This document shows positions 48,714 to 60,862 of a stretch of DNA of 64,000 nt, piece by piece. The notes below the pieces were generated by a model. It had not been told where the DNA came from. It was given only the letters and a program-made list of their open reading frames with translations, and did not search any database. Position 1 is the first letter of the stretch, and every line of letters starts with the position of its first letter. This stretch comes from Bigelowiella natans CCMP2755 (lineage: Eukaryota > Cercozoa > Chlorarachniophyceae). The stretch spans positions 174,244 through 238,243 of the forward strand of contig ADNK01002058.1 in assembly GCA_000320545.1 (NCBI GenBank), in the 5' to 3' direction. Position numbers and translations under genes: made by a program.

Positions 48714-49388
48714 TTAAAAGAGCTCCTCTTCTTGGTGGGTTGCGATGGTAACATCGGAGGTAGGGTATGCGACGCAGGTAAGAACGAATCCATCAGCAAC
48801 TTGGCTGTCCTCAAGGAAAGACTGATCAGACTGGTCAACGGATCCAGCAACAACCTTTCCAGCGCAGGTGGAGCAAGCTCCAGCACGGCAAGAGTATGGA
48901 AGATCAAGTCCTTCCTCCTCAGCCTTATCGAGGACATAGGTGTCATCAGGGCATTCAATTACGGATTCTCCTTCAGGGGTCTGAAGAGTGACTTTGTAGG
49001 TAGCAGCAGCAGTCATTGGTGCATGGATTGCGCTAACAGCAACGCGGGAGAATGGGTTCTTGCCGGATACACGAAGGCACTGGTTTCCAGGGGTGCGGAG
49101 AACACGAGCACCGACAGCAGGAGCACGCATAGCGAGACCAGCTCCAAGCTGCTGATCTGTAAGCAAAAGATAAATTATATCAAAATTCCAGAATATTCAT
49201 CACTACGTTCAGAATTCGACGCATGCATGTTGAGTTTAAAAACAAACACCGTCCACACACTTACCAGCAGATCCTGAGGAAAGGACGCATACGATACCAA
49301 CGAAGAGGACAACGTTAAGTGCCACCGAAGCGATGAGCTTGGTGTAGTTGGTCTTAGGCTCGCCGAAGTTCTCGTACTCAGAGTGCAT
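48714..49388 (-). CDS. petF: Plant-type [2Fe-2S] ferredoxin with bipartite plastid leader
   Basis: Two exons, 49388-49265 and 49156-48714, give 188 residues. The last 97 are a classic photosynthetic ferredoxin: [31 protein letters not shown], then the cluster ligands in [12 protein letters not shown] and LTCVAYP (Cys-x4-Cys-x2-Cys and a distant fourth Cys). It carries electrons from photosystem I to FNR and other plastid enzymes in the stroma. The leader has a polar start ([17 protein letters not shown]), a hydrophobic segment ([20 protein letters not shown]) and then an Ala/Arg-rich acid-poor stretch ([15 protein letters not shown] to [10 protein letters not shown]), i.e. signal plus transit peptide for a complex plastid. 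The residue after the likely signal cleavage is not Phe. The intron falls between the two leader parts (SGSA|DQQL). Confidence 0.96.
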
Positions 49389-50341
49389 TTTGGTGTATTG
49401 GGTTGTGGCTGCGAGGAGGGGTTGTTATATATTTTAAATCTTCTTGGCTAATTTTGTGAACCTCGAATTAGTCAAACGCATTATAATTTTTCTATTATTT
49501 CTTTAATTTTATTGCATATCAAATAAACATCATCCATTTGGGAAATCAAGTTTGAAATAATGTACATTCCTATGTTGAAAAACCCGTCGCGTAGTAAGTT
49601 GCGCGGTCGGAAATAATTCTGCCGAGAAGATGACAAATCCGAAAACCCGTATATCTTCTCTTTGAGACAAGGAATATATATTCAAATTTAGAATGCTTTG
49701 ATTGGGTTCCTTCTTTAGTAGTAATCCTTTTAATTTACCAGAAAATGTTGATAAAGTCATTTTTGAAGAGAAATTGACGGACTTTAGAAATATCCTTAGG
49801 AAGTAAAGTACGAATGCTGAATCTTGTTTTTAGCCCAGACGTTTGACAAAACTCTCGCCTGTCCACGTGGGACAATTTCTCAATTAGGCTTAGATTCATG
49901 GGGATTTGGAAGAAAGAATTTACCAAATTGAAATCTAATTTGACATTGATACACGACTGGCACAACGATTCGTTGCAAAATCCGCCTTTGCACAGAATTC
50001 TTTCTCGGAAAATTAATAGCAGAAACGGCCCGGGTTGTCACAATTAAAATGAAGGGTATTTTATGCTTCACTGGAAACTTCTGACCAAAACTTAAGAATT
50101 TCCCATTGAAAAAATCAATATTGAATCTGCTGTGATCTGTACATTGAGACATAAAAAAAAAAATAATTCATTCCGAAAACGCGACCGCAGGGTGAATTAA
50201 TCGAAGTAAGAAATACTTTATTCACTTTGCCAGGTCTTAGGGTATCAGGGTTGAAAATCCATGAGTATCGTAAAATACGACATACAGAACCCTTTGTCGC
50301 ATAATAGATATCTTCAAGGGGCATCTCTGATTTTCTGATCA
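49389..50341. other. Divergent intergenic region, ferredoxin/DPH5
   Basis: AT-richer spacer that must hold both promoters. It contains several short open frames on the minus strand without family resemblance. Nothing else is recognised. Confidence 0.55.
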
Positions 50342-52546
50342 ATGGCTTCCGGTCTGCTACTGCTGCTCATCATGCTCCAGGCCTCTCATCCTTTGGCGAA
50401 ACGACATAGATTTTCAACGAGAAACATCCAACATATTATCAGAAGGTTAAGAGGTGGTGGTACACAATGTTCCGCTGTGGAGGGTCGCCGTGAAAGGACC
50501 GCTGCATCATTTGATCCAGGTTGCGAGAGGCACTTGGTGCTCTAAATGCTGATCAACTCGCTGCAATAACTTGTCCTCTCCTTCACTCCTTGAACAATTG
50601 CATTTATATTAAATTAGCTTGTTCTCCTCCTTCCCTTTGCAGTTCAAGAGAATGTAGCTTCGATTGGCGCTGTAAGATATAATGCTGTTGATTCTGGTAA
50701 GACGGCCACGGGGCTCTACCTAATCGGTCTCGGCCTCGGAGATCCGAGCGATATAACAGTGAAGGGTCTGAGAGTCCTTCGAAGATGTAAATATGGTAAG
50801 TTATGAAGTATGGATATGATTGATTGGAAATTATTCCAACACCCATTGACATGCTCAAAGATCTACATGTATCCTAACATCCTGTTAAATGTCAAGACAT
50901 AGTCTAAACATACGTAACAAAATTTTTGATCAAATCTCCATCCAATTGTATTCGACAAATTGACCATGATACACCATTTTATTCTTTTATAAATTAGCAG
51001 CTGAAACAGGCTAATTTCAATTACATACATAATAATATGTTCGTTCAGATAGATGTGTCTAGTTTGTGCTTATCCGTTCCATTAAAACACACTTTCTGAC
51101 CTACTTTTGCATGATCGTAATTTCAAGCCTATCTCGAAGGCTACACGTCCCTTATGAGCTGTTCAAAAGACGAGATGGAGGAAATTTTCGGCAGGAAAAT
51201 ACTGCACGCTGATCGTGATTTCGTCGAGAGCCGTGCTGACTTTATCCTGGATCAAGCGGTGATAAATGTAGCTGTGGGAATAGTAAGCATCTATAGTACT
51301 TGCTATTGTCGCCATTCGTCGTTGTCGTTTTGTGCCGACATTCTTAATTAGCTCCCAACTACATCCTTCTATTAATCCAGAGAAATTCCAGCGTGGCATT
51401 GATGGTGGTCGGTTCTCCTCTCTCAGCAACGACACACTATGATATTGTCCTTCAAGCAAGGTATGCTTTTTTATACATAAATATATCTGCAGTAGATCGA
51501 TTTTCTCGTAGTACCAATGATATAGTAAACAAATCATACTATTGGTGCTTGATAGTTGCTATCACCAATAAGGTATCGTTAATCGAAATGGTTTTCTACT
51601 CCCTTCTTCCTTCATTGCTGATCTTCGATGCTAACTTTTGATTTTGGTGACTGATAATATCTGCTACTTTTTAGGAAGCTTGGCATTAGCGTGTTCATTA
51701 TACCAAACGCCTCTATAATGGATGCAGTTGGTGTGTGCGGTCTGCAATTGTATAATTTTGGTCAGGTCACGGGACAAATCAATTTCTCCACTATGTCAAA
51801 TTTTTCTTATATATTTCTTTTAGTTTTTATTCTTTACATTTCCTGGAAAAGGAAGCTACTTCTTATAGATTTCCACATTGAAATGATTGACCCAAACTGA
51901 CCAAGAAACTGTTCACGAAAAATAGGCGGCACTTTCGTGTTTAGTGCCGTTCATAGAATTAGTGAGGACAATAATTGGTAATCTTTTAATACAGACGGTG
52001 ACCATCCCCGAGTTCGAGGGGAATTGGCGGCCAACAAGCTTTATGGATAAAATCGAGGCTAATCGTAAAAACGGTTTGCACACATTGTGCCTCTTGGACA
52101 TCAAAGCTAAGGAGCATATGGAGAAACCACAGTTCCCAAATGAAAATGAATTTTCATCTCTATCCTCTAATCCCCCCCCCCGATGCCTCACGGTATCATC
52201 AGCAGCGCGCCAAATTCTTTCAGTGGCAGGGAAAAAAAACCAACTCCTTTCGAAGAGAGAGAAGCGTCGTCTGAAGAAGCGACTACAAGTCGCCGAGACT
52301 GAAGCAGCAGAGCCTGCTATGATACCGAATCTAGGCCCTGATACCATTGCTGTTGGGCTTGCTCGTGTTGGCAGTGCAAATATGAGCATAGTAGTTGACA
52401 CTCTCGCTGCTCTTAGAGATGATGTTGACATGGGTCCACCCCTGCATTGCCTCATCATCCCCGCCCCAGACCAGTACCTTCACTTCCTTGAAAAGGACGC
52501 ACTCGCAATGTTCAGAAACCAACCGCTACCAGTAGATAGAAGATGA
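50342..52546 (+). CDS. DPH5: Diphthine synthase (diphthamide biosynthesis methyltransferase) with N-terminal leader
   Basis: Six exons, 50342-50519, 50643-50795, 51128-51282, 51381-51460, 51675-51765 and 51995-52546, give 402 residues with all phases matching. DPH5 uses S-adenosylmethionine to methylate the modified histidine of elongation factor 2. Diagnostic blocks: GLYLIGLGLGDPSDITVKGL, AYLEGYTSLM, FGRKILHADRDFVE, VALMVVGSPLSATTHYDIVL, GISVFIIPNASIMDAVG, GLQLYNFGQ joined to VTIPEFEGNWRPTSF, NRKNGLHTLCLLDIKAKE, AVGLARVG and PLHCLIIPAPD. Family members are usually about 285 residues and start at the GLYLIGLG strand. Here about 85 residues precede it: a hydrophobic MASGLLLLLIMLQAS, a basic KRHRFSTRNIQHIIRRLRGG and then a longer linker, which looks like a signal-plus-transit leader on a normally cytosolic enzyme. 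A Lys/Arg-rich insert lies near residue 300. Confidence 0.95.
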
Positions 52547-54826
52547 AAAGGCTAGGAACGAGCACACATTAAACGTTATACAAACATCGAGCGCGTGGTG
52601 CAATTGAAGAACAAGAAAAGAAACCTGCTTTATTTGCGATTCATTCCATGAATCGAATATTTCATGGATCAAACTGCATCGCGTGCTCCTTGCCGCAACT
52701 CAGCACAGCATAACTCTAGTACTACTACGACTATATGCTGTGCTGTAGGCTTAGGGAGTCAACAGGCTGATGCTGCGTAATGAGCTTGCATGACATCGCA
52801 TGGTCTAGATCGTGCGGCGAGCAGACAGCGTGCTATCGCGACATGAAATGCCTAGAAAATTATAAAATTTAGACCCACAGCATTACAGTGTGACAACAAA
52901 GAAGCGAGGATGCGGCAAACGATGCGAAGTGGTCGTGCGTGCAAGAGAGCTGAGGCTCTAGGGCTGGCTAGCTGGCTAGCTGGGCGAATGCAAAAGCAAC
53001 GTCGTCCAGCTAACCAGCCAAGAGTCGAAGTGACTTGAGTTACAAGCGAAAGTATGGATTGATTTCAAACTACGGTTGCAAAACAAACCTGCTAATTAAT
53101 TGATGCACAAGACTGCTAATTGATGTGCAAGGTGGCAGTAGTTGCACGCAAGTGGGTTTGTCCAGTTGCGTGTGGTTGGTTCTAGGGTTGCGTGATCTAG
53201 CTAGCTATAGTGATGGTGACGGTGCAGTTTCATGTGTTCGCTATATTTGCATGAAGTAGCATTGAATGGAGGGCATTTGTGCACCAACTTCCAGCAGCAT
53301 GGCCATAATTCGACTAGCGCTCGCATTCGATCTGTTGTCGCGGCATCTACATGCGTGGCAATTCGCCCGCACATGCAGGTTTGGACGCATATCGCATCGC
53401 CATGTGCATTTGTGCAGCGCGCGCGCGCGCGTGTGTGCCTCTCATCTTGATGTAATCACTCAGGTAAAGCATCATTGTTTCTGCAACAGCTCACCAGTTT
53501 ATAATATACTGTAAGCACAAGTAATGATCCATCAGCAAAATACACGAAGCCACATCGCGGTAGTGAGATAAAGCTCATATTGTCCCCATTTCGCATTTAC
53601 TACTTTTATGATCGCCTTTCCTTTGTCTTTCCTCAAATTCATTTTGAACTTTACTATCAAATTATAAGAAAGCATTATAACAATGCAATTGACTTATGTT
53701 AGACTCTGACCTTGGTTTAGAATATGCTTTTCTGAACATGTGCAGCGATTCCAACCAGTGCACAGTCAAAGTATTAAGATTCTTTTCAAGATCTACGAAT
53801 GTACAGGGAATAGAATAATATATTTGTTCATTCGCTCAATCTCAATGAAAAGATATTACGTATGGCACAAATTCGAATCTCGGTCTGCATTCGATATGTT
53901 GCTAAGGTGCCGTGCAAGCGAACTAGATCTCCAAGATTTATTTCTGTAAATAGCAATTATATTAACTCAAAATGCTGGGCATCGTCGAGACAGAGAAATA
54001 TACTTTTAAATGTTGAAGAGATACCCCCAGCTTCATCAGAAAATCTTGTACAGTTTACAACCCCTGTACCGTCATCGACTAAAATCCATTTTCGACTTTA
54101 ATAATTTCCTCGAAAGGTATCAAGAAATATTCAATACCTGAAAGTGTAATTCTATTGTGTTTAAGACTAATCTCAACTACAGTTCCGACGATTTCAGCAC
54201 GTGAAATAGGGTGTCCAAGTATACTGAAGCCTATGTCGCAGAACGGTACCAAAAACCTTTTATGTCAAGAATTCGCCATGCATGAAAAGAAAATTTGGAA
54301 GAACCCTTTTTACTGGGATGTAGATCAAGTCTGTGTATGTCCTGGGCCGTAAGCTTCATGTTGGACCAGAATAGGGGATCTAGACCCCAGCATTGTGTTG
54401 GGAGCATCAGCAACGGATAATAGATGTCCTTTGAAAGATATAATCTCAAGAGGATACTTTTTGCGGAAAAACAAAAAACAGGGGATATTTTAAAGGCAGG
54501 AAGACAAGGTGGTCAATCGAATTACCGTGGTCCCCTCCCCCCTCCCGCTTCGTGCACTAATTGTGAGTACGATTCGAACGGAAAGACGACGAAATTATCG
54601 TGTTCTTAAAATAGGTGTCGATTCCTTCAAGCGACAACAAGAGCTTGCGTCATTTCAATAAAAGTATCTCCGATTTTTTCGGCGCGGGAAGTGGTTTCTG
54701 TGCAATCCTTGTACCTCCAGGAGATAATCTAATCTAAAGAGCTATAAATCATAGGCATAGGGACAATCCCTGCCCTAATACTGGGTATTTCTCGAAATCT
54801 ATATTATTGAGATAGAGTGGTGAAAG

Positions 54827-54886
<60 letters not shown>

Positions 54887-55018
54887 AGCTGTGAGTGAAT
54901 TCGAATCTCTATGGCTGAAATCGGATGTCACTACAACGTTGAGTAAGAAGAGATCTAACACACGTAGAGATTGGAGTGAAGCTGCCAGGCACTAGCGACA
55001 AACCTCGGCTTTGCGAAA
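52547..55018. other. Intergenic region, 2.4 kb
   Basis: 52640-53520 is TGCA/CATG/CTAG-rich; 53530-54820 is A/T-richer, with short open frames in several frames but no domain I recognise; 54833-54884 is an AT tract. The stretch 53740-54610 has the base composition of exonic DNA and could hide a broken gene, but no frame is convincing. Confidence 0.5.
54833..54884. repeat. (AT)n microsatellite
   Basis: About 26 AT units, about 130 bp upstream of the WRAP73-like gene. Confidence 0.95.
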
Positions 55019-55172
55019 ATGGATTTCTCTGATAGGATGCCGTACTCAATTCCAAGTCTTTTTTCACCTGATGGGCAACTCTTAGCAACTGTAATGAAAT
55101 ATTTTTTGACTATTTACCTTAAAGAAGCGTAATGACGTTACGCTACTTCCCAAATGCATGAAAATACGTTCA

Positions 55173-55225
<53 letters not shown>

Positions 55226-58200
55226 CTAAACAAAAACTACAAAATCAGGCTCACGAGACAAAGCTCTTTATCCGCGATGTCGAATCTCTAGATGTAATAC
55301 TCTAAATATTACGACTGCTTTACCTGCCTTTTTGGGTTCTTTCCTCTGATTACCAACTGAAATATCTAAAGGTGGTGAAGGCATACAAGAATTCTGGAAC
55401 ACCATCAAAAATAGAATGGTCGAAAGACAGCAAGTTTGTGATGTGCGCTATCTACAAGCGTGGGACCGTTCAGGTCGTAGTTACACAAACATTCTCAAAG
55501 ACAACAAAAACAATAATGATGATCTTCGTTTCATTTATTGCTTCACCACTAAATTCGGTTATTACTCTAAAAGGTTCATTCACTTGAAGATAATAAGTGG
55601 AGCTGCAAAATCTCCGAGGGAGTGGCAGGAATATCTGGTGCAATGTGGGCACCGAGTTGCCGCCATCTGCTGATTGTGCAAGAATTTCAGGTTCTGGAGA
55701 ACTATCCATGCAACAACAATCATGACTGCAATATGTAAAAGTTTTTGCCGGTGCTATTGTATAACTGTCATTGTTCCGTGAATAAGTTTCGACTGTACCA
55801 TGCATCGTGATACAAGAGTTTGTTGCACTTGATATGATGACGATGACGATGATGATGATGATGATACTAGTGGACAGAGGAAAATTGATAAGTTTCTTGT
55901 GAAGACATAAACAGTAGATTTATGTAGAGGTAGTCTGGTCTGATGGAACATCGACATGATACTGATTCAGGGATGGTTTATTCCTTTAACCAGTGAGACG
56001 CTAATCGTGTGATGTAATGTGTGTTTGTGTGTGCAGCTTAAATTAACAATTTGGTCACTCTGCGAAAAGAGAAGATGGGTGATTCAGAATCCCAAATACT
56101 CGGACAAAGGTATGCTTGCTTCTAATACGCTGCTGCTGATGATAATACTGCTGCTGCTGCTACTACTTCTGCCGCTTTGCTACAGCTGGTTGCCCCTGAA
56201 ACAAACAATGGGAACGTTGATCACAAAAAATATTCTCATCGTCTAGATGGTCGTGTTTCGGCACTAGTGGTTGTCTATCCATTTGCCACAATACAAATTA
56301 ATGTTTCTTGTGGTTGTATCAGGAATTCGTTTCTCACATGATGCAAAGTATCTTGCTGTTCTTGAGAGAAGGAACTTCAAGGATTATATTGGCATTTACT
56401 ACACACAAACGTGGGAGATGGTCAAGGTAATTTTCTACGCATCACATAAAGAGAGGCACATAGCACCTGGTACTGCCGAGTGAAGAAGCGTATGAAGGAT
56501 TATGTGAAAATAAATTTCTTAGCTATGCACATATATTTATTCAATATCTGTATCTAAATACTACTGTCGCTGTTTTTACAACAAGGGCTTCCAAGTAGCA
56601 GGAGCTGTTGATTTGGAAGACATTGCTTGGAGTCCTGACGACTCTGCTATTGCAATGTGGGATACAAATCTCGAAGTAATGATAAGTAACAGGGGCTATG
56701 ATACTACTCTACTACTAATACTAATTACTACTACTACAGCTGCTGCTACTTACTATAGTTACCACATCTAATGCATTCTGTTTACCTGCCAGCAGTAAAT
56801 GTTGTTTGTCGCAAGCCTGATTCCATCTCTATGTGATATCCTGGGAATGATCGTGCTAAAAAATGTTTCCATCATTCATTATCATTTTCAGTTTAATATA
56901 ATGATTTACACTCCCGATGGAAAGCAACTTGTCAAGTATAAGGTGGGAAGAAGGTTGATGTTGTGCTGTTGATAATTGGGCATCAGAACGCCATAGTATT
57001 CTTTAAAAGCATGCATCTATCAGAAGTTGAACAGACACTTATTTGAAGCCAATTGTTGCTCGTTGATATAGCTTGCTTTGTGAAATATGGGTGATAATGA
57101 ATTAATAACCACTTATTTCATCGTTCTCTATCAACGTATGGTTGATGATGATGCTTAAGCGACAACAATGTTGAATAGTAGCATACTCTGCAATAATAGG
57201 CATATGAAGGATACTTGGGTATCAAGACTGTTCGTTGGTCAAAGACTGGTCGATTTCTCGCAGTGGGAAGTTTTGATCAAAAGCTTCGACTTATCAACAA
57301 TGTAAGACACAAGAGACAGAGAGAAGGAAATGGGTGATACTTAGATGATGGAGAGAGGTTTCAGCTAAAGCCACATAATTTTTTATCCAACATTCATCAT
57401 AGACATATATTTTTCTAATACTGATAATGATGTGCAACCAAGATGGATTTACTTACACAGCTATCATAATGATCATACATGCGGTGGAATGGATTTGTAT
57501 CGTCGTGTTTATTTATATAGATGTGATTATAATCTACTTGTTGTTTACCACAGCTGACCTGGAGCAAGATCAGTGAACATGTACACGAGACTCCAATCAC
57601 AGCACCCCACGTGGTAGTAATAGTAGTAGTACTAGTAGCAATAACGATTGTCGGTAGATAGGTAGGTAAGGAGTTTAAATTCTGTCTGATTTAGCGCTTT
57701 AGCTTTGTGAATTATCGTGTTGTTACAGAATTCATTATAACGATTAGGTGATTTACGAGGAGAAAGAAGAGGATTATGACGAAACAACAGCAGCTACAGT
57801 GGCAATATTGGCGTCGTCGACCCTAAGGTATCAGGAAATGTTGCTAGACGAGTGAGAGTAATAGTGGTGCAAATACTAGTTGTGGCTAGCAAATGCAGGA
57901 GACAGCAACAAATAATCGAAGTATAATTTGTGGTGATAATATTATAAGTATATTTTTTGCTCATATGTATCTTCAACCTCGTTCCTTTCATTTCTTTGTC
58001 AAAAAGTAGATCAAAAGATAGATTGTCAAAGACGGCAACGATGACCAAGCCTTCTTTGAAACTTCTCCGACAGCAGCAGCAGCATCCTCCAGAGATCAAG
58101 GGACCAACGAAGTATATCATAGCGAAGCCTCCTACGGAGGTAGGTTGATTGTTTGCAGAATTCCATTAAGTCTATTTTTCTCTATATTATCATATTTTCA

Positions 58201-58954
58201 AAGTGACAGTGAAAGTATGGGATAATACTATACGATCGGTAATCAGGTTCTGGAAATGAGGCCTGATCCCTCCAGTGCACTGCTCCCCAAATTGGGTGTC
58301 GGGTACCAAAAAGAGAAAGAAATGCAAATTGCTTTTGCCTATCGAAGTATATTTATAGCATTTATTTCTTCGTTCTATATACTCATGCTACAGGTTGCTG
58401 GATTGGAGCGTGAATGATAAATTTATTCTCACTCGAAACGATAATATGCCGCACACTCTTTGGGTTTGGAATATGAGACTCTTGAGTTTGAATTCCATCA
58501 TCAAGCACAACGGTTCGATTAGGTAATCCATCGTCATGAATGTTGATGTTATTGTCCATGTGACACTACATGGTAATTACTATGATTTAGGTGTGCTAAA
58601 TGGGACCCATTACGTCAGCGACTAATGTTATGTACTGGAAGAGATAAGTTGTACATGTGGTCCCAGGAAGGATGCTCAATCATTAATGTTCCTCTAGACA
58701 ATTTTAAAATTAGATCTTTTGCCTGGAGCCCATCAGGAAATTGTCTCATGCTAATGGACAAGAAATATTTTTGTTGTTGTTACATTAATGATCCCGACCT
58801 TGGGGAAGAGAATGACGACCGCTCGGACATTTTGGCAGATCAGAAGTCTGAGACTGAAAAGCAAATTGATGAAAACACAACGATGCCCAGGAGAATCATA
58901 TCAGATCCAGCTCCGTCGAAGGCGGAAGTGAAGATGTCGGAGCAAGATCAATAA
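55019..58954 (+). CDS. WRAP73: WRAP73/WDR8-like WD40 protein
   Basis: About 15 exons from the ATG at 55019. It starts MDFSDRMPYSIPSLFSPDGQ (55019-55090) and goes on with AHETKLFIRDVESLD (55249-55293), VVKAYKNSGTPSKIEWSKDS (from 55372), VHSLEDNKWSCKISEG, LKLTIWSLCEKRRWVIQNPK, GIRFSHDAKYLAVLERRNFK, VAGAVDLEDIAWSPDDSAIA, FNIMIYTPDGKQLVKYK, AYEGYLGIKTVRWSKTGRFL, LTWSKISEHVH, VIYEEKEEDYDE, LLDWSVNDKFILTRNDNMPH, RCAKWDPLRQRLMLCTGRDK and IRSFAWSPSGNCLML. Order, repeat spacing and the characteristic 'TRNDNMPHTLWVW' and 'GSFDQKLRLINN' blocks match WRAP73/WDR8, a centriolar or spindle-pole protein that works with an SSX2IP/Msd1-type partner in microtubule anchoring. The presence of a centriole-linked protein suits a flagellated stage. 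The C-terminal tail is Glu/Lys-rich. Some exon borders are approximate. Confidence 0.9.
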
Positions 58955-60862
58955 TAGTCCACGCTTCGTCAGAATTTGCATTGAGCTCTGGCTGTAGCGA
59001 GTCGATGTTCGCTTAGACCGATGCAAAGATGAATTTCTCATCAACACGTAGTCCCTGGAAGCAATTTGCATCGCTGTTGCACGTCCGCAGGAACGCTGCA
59101 CAAGCAGATGGTTGCTCTGCACTCTTGCATGGTTCATGATTGATTCATGAAATCGATCGCAGGCAATGGAAACATGGCCTGGGCCTGGTCACGCTGTGCG
59201 ATGGGTGGCTCATCTTTGTCCGCTGCCGCATGATGATGTCGATCTAGCGATGCCTGGCCATCACACGTCTCACTTTTGATCTTCACAAGCTTGTGTGTGC
59301 GAAACACGGCTAGACGCTACGGGAGATGCGCGCACATCTCAGCAGGTGCATCAATCAATTGAATGCAACGCTGACTGCACTTGGAATGTTGAGATGTGGT
59401 GCATCATTGTGAGACAGATGCAATGAACTTTTCAATGGTCATCCTGGCCACTAGACTAGCTGATGCAGCTGTGCAAAGCAGCGGCCACCCATCATTGTGT
59501 TTCTCTCTTTCTTTCCAAAGTGTTCCAGTGTTGCTCGACATTTGCAAAGTGCGAAACGCAGTGCCTCGAGCTGAAAATGAATGACAAGGACTCCAGGACT
59601 CTCTGGCATGAAAACCATCAGCGCTGGAGCGTTCTGTGAAGTTGGCATGAGTTGAACGAAAATCTGGCCTCGAGCACTTGTGCTTGCCAGCTTGCCAAGC
59701 TAGCAAGAAACTGTGATGATCGACGGGCGACCACGTTTCCAAAGTGTTGCGTGCACCCGCAAGTCCCAGCTAGCCAGAGTCAAGTGGGAAACGCAGCAGT
59801 GCTGCGTGCTGCAACGTTTCCAAACAGGCAAGTGAACAAACGTGGTGAATGATGGACATGCAACACGTTGCACGTGTGATGCGTGCAACTTGTGACAGAC
59901 GTGCAACACGTTGCGTGTGCAATGCAGTGTGCAATGCACACGTCACTAGGTCACGTTGCTGCTGTGTCCATCATGTGAAGAACCACACTTCCAAAACGTG
60001 GCAAGACACTTGCAAAGTGCGAAACGCAGTGCCTCGAACTGGCTTTGGTGAGGACTGATTGGAATTGAAAAGTTGGCACTCTGGTTGCGTGGGGCAGCAC
60101 AAGTGGCGGCAACGTGGCGGCGACGCAAAGCAACCACTCTTCCCAGGAACTTCCTGAAGGCTGCGTCCACACGATGGCTCCGTGGCCGGATCACCCGAAA
60201 CAAACAAGCAACAGCAAACGTGACGAAGAACCGAAACAAACGAGCAAGCAAGCAACGATGATGAACTGCGTCACTTCCAACAACAGTGTCAATGAAACAA
60301 TGAAACAATGAAACAGATGACAAACCACGTTTCCAAAACGTTGCAAGACACTGAGAATGACAACGACAACAAACAACGTTTCCAAAGTTTTGCAATGAAC
60401 AATGATGATGACCACCTGCGTTTCCAAGAACAATGAACAATGATGATGAACTACATTTCCAAAATGTTGCAAGACATTTGCAGAGTGCGAAACGCAGTGC
60501 CTCGAACTAGCTTTAGTGAGGACAATGACTAGTGAACTAGCAAAGACGTTTGCAGTGCATGAAACGCAGTGCCTCGAACTGGCTTCAGAAAGACTAGCAA
60601 CTCTGGAGATCCTCCAGAGATGAAGAGCTGGTAACTCTGGAGATTGTCGAGAGTGCCGAGAAACTTTAGTACGAGGAGGACCGCTCAGCTGCTACTTTTC
60701 AAAGAGGAGAATTCGTAGCAGGTGGGGTGTGGAATGACAAGTTGCATGTGCACACTTCTTTTGCTACTGCAGCACAGTAGCACAGTTGCATCCTCATGTT
60801 TTTGTTGCTTTTGTGTCCTGGTTGATGCAGGTTGTTGCTCTGGGCAAAACGTGCTGCGACCG
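58955..60862. other. Intergenic region with dispersed-repeat cluster
   Basis: Mostly TGCA/CATG-rich DNA followed by the repeat cluster at 59510-60600. Many open frames on both strands here are repeat-derived and are not supported as genes. The last 150 bp presumably act as the promoter and 5' leader of the next gene. Confidence 0.6.
59510..60600 (+). repeat. Clustered 'TTTCCAAA...CGAAACGCAGTGCCTCGA' repeat family
   Basis: Modules are TTTCCAAAATGTTGCAAGAC, CATTTGCAAAGTGCGAAACG and CAGTGCCTCGAACTGGCTT, followed by GTGAGGAC. Full or near-full copies lie at about 59513-59610, 59985-60055, 60450-60530 and 60543-60600; single TTTCCAAA modules at about 59735, 60325, 60377, 60420. AACAATGAACAATGATGA spacers link some copies. 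Two more diverged copies lie 44 kb away at 15160-15700. No coding capacity, terminal repeats or target-site duplications are evident. Confidence 0.9.

Noticed and set aside
53740-54610. Possible retroelement or gene remnant
   Set aside because: Short frames show no reverse transcriptase, integrase or other domain motif that I could name, and no flanking repeats were seen.
59946-60440. Cys/His-rich open frames in the repeat cluster
   Set aside because: They overlap on both strands and follow the TTTCCAAA/CGAAACG repeat modules, so they are repeat-derived.
60722-60862. Cys-rich N-terminal extension of the 355-residue plastid-type protein (including the ATG at 60734)
   Set aside because: It would bury the signal peptide that begins at the 60863 ATG-ATG; the extension has no family or targeting character.
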